Below, in pieces: positions 6,808 through 13,295 of a stretch of 14,126 nt of DNA. The notes under the pieces were generated by a model. The model saw only the letters and a program-made list of their open reading frames with translations, did not search any database and had not been told where the DNA came from. Source of the stretch: Muribaculaceae bacterium (GTDB taxonomy: Bacteria > Bacteroidota > Bacteroidia > Bacteroidales > Muribaculaceae); NCBI GenBank assembly GCA_017545095.1, contig JAFYCU010000046.1, positions 1 through 14,126 of the forward strand, written 5' to 3'. How positions within the stretch are numbered: the first letter of the stretch is position 1; every line of letters begins with the position of its first letter. Position numbers and translations under genes: made by a program.

Positions 6808-8406
6808 ATGACAATCCAAGACATAAAATCATTGATACAAGACGATGAAACCCGCACACTGGAGGTCAAAAAGACAACCGGTGAACTCTGCGACGGTCTA
6901 CGTTCAGCTTGCGCCATGCTTAACACCGCTAGTGGTTGGCTTCTTTTTGGTATAGCACCCACTTCTCTGAATATTCTAGGGCATCAAGTTACCGACAACA
7001 CTCGCAGAGAGATAGCTCGCGAGATTGCCAAATTAGAGCCTTTGATTGACCTTCCTGTGGAGTACATTGACATACCCGAACGACCCGGTTTTCAAGTAAT
7101 AGCAATTCACCTAGAGGCTCCATCCTATTGGAATGCGCCCTACACCTATGATAGTCGACCCTATTTGAGAATGGAGAGCACGACAGTGGTTATGCCACGC
7201 GACATGTTCGAGAACCGCTTGTTGCGCAGTAAGTCCAGTCATTATTCTTGGGAGAGACAAATTTGCGAGGGTATAACACTTGACGATTTGGAGGAACAAC
7301 GCATTCGTGGTTGTGTCCGTCTTGGTGTGGAACATGGACGAATGCCTGCATCATCATTGCTTGAGCCAACCGATAGTCTTGTTGAGAAGCTGAAACTCAC
7401 AACCAAAGGCAAACCAAACAATGCCGCTGCAGCATTGTTCCTTCGAAATACGAGCGCGTTTCCTCAGTTTCTCTTGCGGATGGCTCGATTCCGTGGCATC
7501 AATAAGAACGAATTTATCGACAACCAACGCGCTTACGGCAATTTCTTCACACTATTAGATGCTGGCATGGCTTTCCTGTTCAAACATCTTTCTTTAAGCG
7601 GAAAGATTGTTGGTTTTGTGCGGGAGGAGAAGTTAGAGATTCCTGCTGTCGCCTTACGTGAAGCATTGACCAACGCACTTTGCCATCGCCAGTTCAACAG
7701 CCCTGGCGGTTCGGTGGGCATCGCCATATACGATGACCGCGTAGAGATTGAGAATTCGGGACATTTGCCCGAAGAGTTAACTATTGAGACTATTATTCAA
7801 TCGCATCAATCCTATCCACATAATCCCATCATTGCCGACGTTCTGTTCAAGACCACATTCTTGGAGAATTGGGGCAGCGGTGTTGGGCGTATCTTGGAGG
7901 CCTGCCAAGAAGCGGGGCTTCCGCAACCTGAGTATGGACAGAATGCCTCCTTCGTTTGGATCACGTTCAAACGACCTACAGAAAACACGAACGACCCACC
8001 AACTTTGCAATCCCAACAACCCACAACCTCTGCAGACACTAAAGCACTCTCTACTAATGCATTCACCGCATCAACACATCCCCAAGCCCCCACAACCTCA
8101 CCCGACAATGACCCCACAACCCCACAACCACTGAAGCCTACAACCTCGGCAGCACGAAGTAAACTCAAAAGATTAAGGACTCTACTGGCGATTATCGGCG
8201 ACAAAGGTTCCAACATAAAAGCCATAATGGAACAGATGCACCTCAAGGACAGAAAGAGTTTTGTGAGAACCTATATTGACCCCTGCCTGACTGCCGGCTA
8301 CATTGCGATGCTCTATCCCGAAACTCCGAACCACCCGATGCAATCCTACTATCTGACCCAACAGGGCAGAGAAGCTTTGATGCAGTTAGTGATGGAACAG
8401 CTGTGA
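6808..8406 (+). CDS. AlbA_2 / HATPase_c_4 / winged-helix protein
   Basis: The protein has 532 residues from the ATG at 6808. The open frame reaches back to 6361, but that part overlaps the WYL gene and is not credible. Domains in order: an AlbA_2 (Schlafen-type) domain at about 12-135 (EVKKTTGELCDGLRSA, GWLLFGI); a middle region; and an HATPase_c_4 domain at about 275-390 (REALTNALCHR, VEIENSGHLPEE, NWGSGVGRILEAC). Then follow a Pro/Thr-rich linker at about 391-450 and a winged-helix end resembling Fic-associated helices (PNHPMQSYYLTQQGREAL). Such proteins are common in Bacteroidales, often annotated as ATP-binding or RecG-like regulators. Their function is not settled. The gene is clearly lower in G+C than its neighbours, which suggests acquisition. 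Confidence 0.82.
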   Translation: MTIQDIKSLIQDDETRTLEVKKTTGELCDGLRSACAMLNTASGWLLFGIAPTSLNILGHQVTDNTRREIAREIAKLEPLIDLPVEYIDIPERPGFQVIAIHLEAPSYWNAPYTYDSRPYLRMESTTVVMPRDMFENRLLRSKSSHYSWERQICEGITLDDLEEQRIRGCVRLGVEHGRMPASSLLEPTDSLVEKLKLTTKGKPNNAAAALFLRNTSAFPQFLLRMARFRGINKNEFIDNQRAYGNFFTLLDAGMAFLFKHLSLSGKIVGFVREEKLEIPAVALREALTNALCHRQFNSPGGSVGIAIYDDRVEIENSGHLPEELTIETIIQSHQSYPHNPIIADVLFKTTFLENWGSGVGRILEACQEAGLPQPEYGQNASFVWITFKRPTENTNDPPTLQSQQPTTSADTKALSTNAFTASTHPQAPTTSPDNDPTTPQPLKPTTSAARSKLKRLRTLLAIIGDKGSNIKAIMEQMHLKDRKSFVRTYIDPCLTAGYIAMLYPETPNHPMQSYYLTQQGREALMQLVMEQL

Positions 8407-8535
8407 CTACAACGATGATTAAGACTTACTCAAATTTTGGCTAAAGTCCTAACGAATGAGGTGGGTACACGTCTCCATAATCGGAAATATTGAATTGACA
8501 ATCTTATTCTTTTCACGTTTCACCCACACGACACG

Positions 8536-11205
8536 ATGAACCGCTGCAAACTATTGTTTTTGCTCACAATATGCATCCTCGGTGCGATTGCCCAGGCTCA
8601 CGACGCGCAGGCAGTGGCCGAACGTCTCGACCTGCAACGCTACAACTTCCCGCAGGAGAAGATGCACGTGCTCACCGACCGCAGCCGCTACCTGGCCGGC
8701 GACACCATCTGGCTCAGGGCGTGGGTGGTCGACGCCGCCACACACCAGCCCGTGAACGCCAGCCGGTTCATCTACATCGACCTGGTGTCGCCTATCGACT
8801 CGGTGATGGCACGCGTGAAACTGCACAGCAACGACCAAGGCCTCTTCTCCGGCTATGTGCCGCTCGACATCGACCTGCCCGAAGGCCGCTACCAGCTCAC
8901 GGCCTACACGATGTTTATGCAAAGCGTGGGCACCGACTATTTCCACCGCCAGCCCATCGAGGTGGCAGCCCTGCCGTCGCTCAAGCAGCGCATCACCAGC
9001 CGCTGCACACGCTACGGCAACGAGGTGGACATGACGCTGCGTTTCGAGGATGCCAACACCGGCGAACTGCTGCAAAACAAGGTGTTTGCCTACCAGGATG
9101 CCGACGGACGCTGGAACGAGCGACGACGCAACACGGGCAAGGAGGTGCACCTCACCCTCAAGGGCAAGGATGCCTCGCGAAGCTCCATGCTGGTGGTGTT
9201 TGACTACTATGCCAAGTTCATCACCCTGCCACCATCCGAAAATGCCGAGGTCTCCTTTTATCCCGAAGGTGGCTATCTGGTGCCAGGGGTGGAGAACATG
9301 ATGACGTTCAAGCTGCACGACTCCACCACCGCCTTGAGCGGCGGCACCCTGCTCGATGCCGATGGCAACGAGGTGGCACGCCTGGCCGTGGAGCACGATG
9401 GCATGGGCATGGTGCGCTTTGTACCCGTGGCGGGCGTGCGCTACACGGCCCAGTGGCACGACCCCGCCGACCAGCCTCTCATCTTCGACGTGCCGCCAGT
9501 GCGCCCCGAGGCCACGGTGGTGCAGGTGCGGCGCACGGGCAACGACTCCATCACCCTCGCCACCGCCGGCGCACAACGCGACGCTCTGCTCGTGGTGCAG
9601 CAACGCGGACAGCTGCTGGCCACCGGGCGCGACACGCTCACCCTGTGCGAGCACGACCTGCCCGCCGGCGTGGTGCAGGCCATGGCATTCGACGACCAAT
9701 GGCGATGCCTGAGCGAACGGCTGCTCTTCGTGGCCGGCGACTCCGCCCTCACACCCGCCATCACCACCGACAGGGCGGCCTACACCCACCGCCAACCCAT
9801 CGCGGTGACCGTGGACCTGAGGGCACTCGCGCCACAAGCCACCGACTATGCCGTGAGCGTGACCGACAACCGCGCCACCGCCGCCTGCGAGGCCAACATC
9901 CTGGCGCAGCTGCTCCTGCAAAGCGACCTGCGCGGCATCATCACGCGACCCGCCTACTACTTCGAGCCGTGCCCGCCCGCCGAGGCCGCCGTGCGCAGCC
10001 GCCACTTAGACCTGCTGCTGCTCACGCAGGGATGGCGGCGCTACGACATCCCCCGCGTGCTACGCGGACGGCTCACCGAGCCGCAGTTTCCCATCGAGCA
10101 GGCGCAGGTGGTCTCCGGTCGCGTGCGCAGCGACTGGCGCAAGAAACCAGTGGTCGGGGCCGATGTGAGTCTGATAGCCCCGCGCATCGGGTTCTCCAAC
10201 AAGGTGGTGAGCGACACGCTCGGCGAGTTTGCCATCACCATGCCACTCATGCCCGACAGCGTGGAATGCATCGTGGTGGCCGAGAACATGAAAGGGAAGA
10301 AACAGATGAACCTGGAGCTTGACAGCGAACAGTTTCCGCAGCTCTACTACGCATTGTGCGACTCAGCCATGCAAGCCCCTGTGGCCGATGCGCGCGAGCA
10401 GGCCTGGCGCATCGAGCACAGCGGCGACTGGCGGCACATCATGCTCCACGAACTCACGGTGACTGCTCCCCAGCTGAGGCTACCCACCACCGAGCGAGAC
10501 GCGTTCACGCTCAGCGGCACCGAATTGCTGCACAAGAGCATCAATTCGGTCGAGGGCTTAGCCTATGCCCTGCCGGGGCTCATTGTTTTCAACGGCGACC
10601 TCTACACCTCCGGCGGACAGGCACGCGACCTGGTGAACATCGTGGTCGACGGCGAGAGCGCGGCGCTGAACTTCGCCAACGACCGCGACATCATGCAAGA
10701 GATTATCGAGAATGCCTCGCCATTCGAGCGAAACGCCCTGGGACTGGCCGTCCAAACCACCGCCTTCTCGCCCAACTACGGCACCTCGCAGCTCGACGTT
10801 GCGCAGGGCATGATCTCGTTCCGCGATGTGGAATACGCGCATTTCTCGCCAGGTGCTGGAGGGCATGGCGGTGTGCTGATTGTGAGCCATAAAAAAGGGT
10901 TCAAAGGGTCGCGTGGCGAACCGAGCCGCTTCCTGAAGATTGCCCGCCCTTTGGGTGTGCAGCAGCCAGCGGAGTTCTACATGCCACGCTACAGCAACGG
11001 CAACAACTGCGGCTACGCACCAGACACCGACCTGCGCAACACGCTCTACTGGAACCCCTGCGTGGCCGTGACGCACAACGGGCTTTCCACCATCAGCTTC
11101 TGCGCCAACGATGCGCCGTCCACCACCTACACCATCACCATCGAGGGCATCACGCAAGACGGAACACCCTTCCACGCCACACAGCAGGTGTTAACAAGTA
11201 ATTAA
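8536..11205 (+). CDS. Exported MG2-like / TonB-plug-type surface protein
   Basis: The protein has 889 residues and a signal peptide (MNRCKLLFLLTICILGAIAQ). The region after residue 40 (KMHVLTDRSRYLAGDTIWLRAW) is the alpha-2-macroglobulin MG2-like beginning typical of a large Bacteroidetes envelope family. Further immunoglobulin-like repeats follow to about 560, then a carboxypeptidase-regulatory-like segment (VVSGRVRSDWRKKPVVGADV). A TonB-receptor-plug-like segment occupies about 650-740 (SVEGLAYALPGLIVFNGD, NIVVDGE). It ends with STTYTITIEGITQDGTPFH, usual for the family. There is no beta-barrel, so it is not itself a receptor, and no thioester motif. Its role is unknown; a protease trap or accessory partner of an outer-membrane complex is possible. 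The last codons overlap a heptad array. No clear TAnnTTTG promoter is seen in the 129-bp upstream gap. Confidence 0.8.
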   Translation: MNRCKLLFLLTICILGAIAQAHDAQAVAERLDLQRYNFPQEKMHVLTDRSRYLAGDTIWLRAWVVDAATHQPVNASRFIYIDLVSPIDSVMARVKLHSNDQGLFSGYVPLDIDLPEGRYQLTAYTMFMQSVGTDYFHRQPIEVAALPSLKQRITSRCTRYGNEVDMTLRFEDANTGELLQNKVFAYQDADGRWNERRRNTGKEVHLTLKGKDASRSSMLVVFDYYAKFITLPPSENAEVSFYPEGGYLVPGVENMMTFKLHDSTTALSGGTLLDADGNEVARLAVEHDGMGMVRFVPVAGVRYTAQWHDPADQPLIFDVPPVRPEATVVQVRRTGNDSITLATAGAQRDALLVVQQRGQLLATGRDTLTLCEHDLPAGVVQAMAFDDQWRCLSERLLFVAGDSALTPAITTDRAAYTHRQPIAVTVDLRALAPQATDYAVSVTDNRATAACEANILAQLLLQSDLRGIITRPAYYFEPCPPAEAAVRSRHLDLLLLTQGWRRYDIPRVLRGRLTEPQFPIEQAQVVSGRVRSDWRKKPVVGADVSLIAPRIGFSNKVVSDTLGEFAITMPLMPDSVECIVVAENMKGKKQMNLELDSEQFPQLYYALCDSAMQAPVADAREQAWRIEHSGDWRHIMLHELTVTAPQLRLPTTERDAFTLSGTELLHKSINSVEGLAYALPGLIVFNGDLYTSGGQARDLVNIVVDGESAALNFANDRDIMQEIIENASPFERNALGLAVQTTAFSPNYGTSQLDVAQGMISFRDVEYAHFSPGAGGHGGVLIVSHKKGFKGSRGEPSRFLKIARPLGVQQPAEFYMPRYSNGNNCGYAPDTDLRNTLYWNPCVAVTHNGLSTISFCANDAPSTTYTITIEGITQDGTPFHATQQVLTSN

Positions 11206-11248
11206 GTAATAAGTGACAAGTAATAAGGGATAAGTAACAAGTAATAAG
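11192..11248. repeat. Heptad repeat array, TAAYAAG family
   Basis: Eight units are TAACAAG, TAATTAAG (8 bp), TAATAAG, TGACAAG, TAATAAG, GGATAAG, TAACAAG and TAATAAG. The first two units contain the last codons and the stop of the MG2-like gene, and stop codons recur through the array. Confidence 0.8.
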
Positions 11249-11263
11249 TAACGCAATGCGTTT

Positions 11264-11296
11264 CTTGCTTCGGCAAGCCCCTCCTTAGGAGGGTTT
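11264..11296. terminator. Double hairpin between MG2-like gene and RNA methyltransferase
   Basis: A UUCG-tetraloop hairpin (CTTGC-TTCG-GCAAG, 11264-11277) is followed at once by CCCTCC-TTA-GGAGGG (11279-11293) and TTT. It probably terminates the gene ending at 11205. The second hairpin, read on the minus strand, is nearly identical to the element at 12874-12900. Confidence 0.55.
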
Positions 11297-11320
11297 GGGA
11301 AGACCATAACAAACAACCAT

Positions 11321-11863
11321 ATGAAGAAAAAAACCATGCTTGAGCTGCACCGTTTGGATGCGGAGCAGTACCATCAGGTGGCGAAACTGCCGGTGACGGT
11401 GGTGCTCGACAACGTGCGCAGTGAGATGAACGTGGGGAGCATTTTCCGCACCGCCGACGCGTTTCTCATCGAACGCATCTGCCTGTGCGGCATCACCGCC
11501 TCCCCACCCCGCCCCGAGATTCACAAGACCGCCTTGGGCGCCGAGGAGGCGGTGCAGTGGACGCACCACGACTCGGCCCTGGCGGCCATCGACGAGTTGC
11601 GCAACCAGGGCTACACCATCCTGACCATCGAGCAGGTGCACGGTAGCACACCGCTGCAAGAGTTCCGATGCCACCCCGGCGCACGATATGCCATCGTGCT
11701 GGGTCACGAGGTGAAAGGCGTGGCACAAGAGGCCGTGGATGCCAGCGACCAGTGCATCGAGCTGCCACAGCACGGCACCAAGCACTCGCTCAACGTGGCC
11801 TGCACAGCAGCCATCGTGATGTGGCATTTCTACGACCAAATCTTTGAGATGCGAGATGCATGA
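11321..11863 (+). CDS. SpoU/TrmH-family RNA 2'-O-methyltransferase
   Basis: The protein has 180 residues and is expected to transfer methyl groups from S-adenosylmethionine to a ribose in tRNA or rRNA in the cytoplasm. SPOUT motif 1 is at residues 30-48 (DNVRSEMNVGSIFRTADAF), motif 2 at 126-133 (VLGHEVKG) and motif 3 at 152-164 (GTKHSLNVACTAA), all intact. There is no N-terminal substrate-binding domain, so it is a minimal SPOUT enzyme. The target nucleoside cannot be told from sequence; TrmH or TrmL-like roles are possible. The last five residues (EMRDA) and the stop are encoded by a heptad array, a probable recent C-terminal change. It is separated from mazG by 165 bp of mostly repeat sequence. 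Confidence 0.88.
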   Translation: MKKKTMLELHRLDAEQYHQVAKLPVTVVLDNVRSEMNVGSIFRTADAFLIERICLCGITASPPRPEIHKTALGAEEAVQWTHHDSALAAIDELRNQGYTILTIEQVHGSTPLQEFRCHPGARYAIVLGHEVKGVAQEAVDASDQCIELPQHGTKHSLNVACTAAIVMWHFYDQIFEMRDA

Positions 11864-11953
11864 TGCAAGATGGCTAACGCATGAGATGCCGCATCGCGAT
11901 GACTGTGATGCAAGAACCAAGAACCGAGAACCAAGAACCGAGATAGCTAACGC
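11846..11953. repeat. Long composite heptad array across the methyltransferase stop
   Basis: The first block is GAGATGC, GAGATGC, ATGATGC, AAGATGG and CTAACGC (11846-11880). After an irregular stretch comes a second block: AAGAACC, AAGAACC, GAGAACC, AAGAACC, GAGATAG and CTAACGC (11912-11953). Both blocks close on CTAACGC. The stop codon lies in the third unit. Confidence 0.82.
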
Positions 11954-12028
11954 ACATCATATTGCCTCGCGGAATTGCGCATTAAGCCAAGTACATTATG
12001 AATTGTGCTAAATAAAAAACCTACTACT

Positions 12029-12820
12029 ATGCCTAATCATACCCGAGAAGAGAAACTGGCGGCTTTTGGTCGCTATCTGGATGTGCTCGACACGTTGCGG
12101 GCACGTTGCCCGTGGGACCGCGAGCAAACCAACGAGAGTCTGCGACCCAACACCATTGAGGAGACGATGGAACTCGCCGAAGCCATCATCGCCGACGACC
12201 ACTCCGCCATCTGCAAGGAGCTGGGCGATGTGCTCCTGCACGTGCTGTTCTATGCCAAGATTGGCGACGAGAAGAGCGAGTTTGACATCGCCGACGTGTG
12301 CGACGCGGCCTGCGAGAAACTTATCTACCGCCATCCGCACATCTACGGCAACGAGCACGCCTCCACAGCACGCGAGGTGCTCGACCACTGGGAACTGCTC
12401 AAGATGAAAGAAAAAGGCGGCAACAAAATGGTGCTCAGCGGCGTGCCCGCCACACTGCCGTCGCTCATCAAGGCCGAGCGCATACAGGAGAAAGCCGCCA
12501 ACGTGGGCTTTGACTGGGAGAAGAAGGAAGATGTGTGGGATAAAGTGCGCGAGGAACTGGCCGAGGTGGAACGCGAGCTCGTCGACGGGCACGAGGTGGA
12601 CCGCGAGAAAGAGTTCGGCGACCTGCTCTTCGCCGTGGTCAACGCCGCCCGTCTCTATGGTGTGCGACCCGACAACGCGCTGGAACGAACCAACCGCAAG
12701 TTTATCGCACGCTTCAACCACGTGGAGCAACGCGCCAAAGAGCAAGGCCTACACCTCGGCGAAATGACCCTCGCACAGATGGACACCCTCTGGGACGAAG
12801 CCAAGCAACTGGGACTGTGA
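12029..12820 (+). CDS. mazG: Nucleoside triphosphate pyrophosphohydrolase MazG
   Basis: This cytoplasmic enzyme hydrolyses nucleoside triphosphates to monophosphate and pyrophosphate and is thought to clean non-canonical nucleotides from the pool. It has 263 residues, the same as E. coli MazG, with two MazG domains. The first has RCPWDREQTNESLRP at 26-40 and metal-binding EETME (44-48) with ELGD (64-67). The second has EELAEVE (175-181) and EFGD (195-198). The ATG at 12029 is preferred over a GTG at 12005 because family homology begins with TREEKLAAFGRY. Its TGA overlaps the first unit of a heptad array. leuS follows on the same strand after 475 bp and has its own promoter. Confidence 0.94.
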   Translation: MPNHTREEKLAAFGRYLDVLDTLRARCPWDREQTNESLRPNTIEETMELAEAIIADDHSAICKELGDVLLHVLFYAKIGDEKSEFDIADVCDAACEKLIYRHPHIYGNEHASTAREVLDHWELLKMKEKGGNKMVLSGVPATLPSLIKAERIQEKAANVGFDWEKKEDVWDKVREELAEVERELVDGHEVDREKEFGDLLFAVVNAARLYGVRPDNALERTNRKFIARFNHVEQRAKEQGLHLGEMTLAQMDTLWDEAKQLGL

Positions 12821-12839
12821 GATGCGAGATGCAAGCTCA
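12819..12839. repeat. Heptad repeat array overlapping the mazG stop
   Basis: Three units: GAGATGC, GAGATGC and AAGCTCA. The first unit begins inside the TGA stop. The order is the same as at 1628-1594 on the minus strand, with the two GAGAACC-type units missing. Both end in AAGCTCACG. Confidence 0.78.
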
Positions 12840-12848
12840 CGACTCATG

Positions 12849-12900
12849 GCCTCTCCAAGCCCCGTAGAACCCTCCCAAACCCCTCCTAAAGGAGAGGCTT
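12849..12900. terminator. Hairpin element after mazG, weak terminator candidate
   Basis: CTCC-TAAA-GGAG (12883-12894) forms a short hairpin, and GCCTCTCC (12849-12856) can alternatively pair with GGAGAGGC (12891-12898). There is no T-run, so termination is uncertain. The element belongs to the same family as 11279-11297. Confidence 0.4.
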
Positions 12901-12903
12901 ACT

Positions 12904-12930
12904 GTAGAGCCGCACCCCGTTGCGGCTGAT
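12904..12930. repeat. GTAGAGCCGC palindromic element, fifth copy
   Basis: GTAGAGCCGCA is followed by a CCCCGT loop and TGCGGCTGATGG. The arms AGCCGCA (12908-12914) and TGCGGCT (12921-12927) match the cluster at 4126-4304. Confidence 0.65.
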
Positions 12931-12939
12931 GGTCAAGTC

Positions 12940-12960
12940 AAGAACCGAGAACCAAGTCCT
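12940..12960. repeat. Heptad repeat array, AAGAACC family
   Basis: Three units: AAGAACC, GAGAACC and AAGTCCT. The first two match units in the 11912-11939 block. Confidence 0.65.
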
Positions 12961-12983
12961 GTAGAGCACAATCAGTCTGCAGG

Positions 12984-13001
12984 TCGCAAGGCGCCTTGCG
13001 A
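12984..13001. repeat. Perfect 18-bp palindrome
   Basis: TCGCAAGGCGCCTTGCGA reads the same on both strands with no spacer. It could be a dimeric protein site or a remnant of a repeat. No regulator is evident. Confidence 0.7.
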
Positions 13002-13010
13002 AACCCTACC

Positions 13011-13036
13011 GCATTGCGCACTCGCATTGCACACTC
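13011..13036. repeat. Tandem 13-bp direct repeat
   Basis: GCATTGCGCACTC is followed directly by GCATTGCACACTC, differing at one base. It lies ahead of the 90-bp repeats and uses similar words (GCATTGC, ACTC). Confidence 0.65.
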
Positions 13037-13060
13037 GTCACTCATCAGTAAAAATTGTGC

Positions 13061-13262
13061 ATTGCACTCACTTTGCACTACCGTTGGCTGCGCCGAAGGT
13101 AGGCGGCAGCTCGGCAATGTAAAAGCAAAAAACTTCGTCTTTTGTTTTGCATTGCGCTCACTTTGCACTACCGTTGGCTGCGCCGAAGGTAGGCGGCAGC
13201 TCGGCAATGCAAAAGCAAAAAACTTCGGCTTTTGTTTTGCATTGCGCTCACTTTGCACTACC
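13061..13262. repeat. 90-bp tandem repeat upstream of leuS
   Basis: There are two full units (13061-13150 and 13151-13240), differing at three positions, plus 22 bases of a third. Each unit contains CTTTGCACTACC, GGCTGCGCCGAAGGTAGG and AAAGCAAAAAACTTCG. Open frames on both strands across this block are products of the repeat, not genes. Confidence 0.9.
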
Positions 13263-13266
13263 TTTG
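13236..13266 (+). promoter_or_regulatory. leuS promoter at the end of the tandem repeat
   Basis: TTTG (13236-13239), a 19-base spacer and TACCTTTG (13259-13266) match the Bacteroidetes consensus exactly. The same positions in the preceding 90-bp unit read TTTG and TACCGTTG, one base off. The leader to the ATG at 13296 is about 25 bases. Confidence 0.8.
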
Positions 13267-13295
13267 CAGTTTGAAATCAAATTAACGACATCATC

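Noticed and set aside
8551..10005. Minus-strand 484-codon frame opposite the MG2-like gene
   Set aside because: Gly/His/Val-rich shadow of a well-supported exported protein.
12938..13274. Open frames on both strands over the 90-bp repeats
   Set aside because: Their translations simply repeat with the 30-codon period of the DNA, and they overlap the leuS promoter. They are repeat artefacts.
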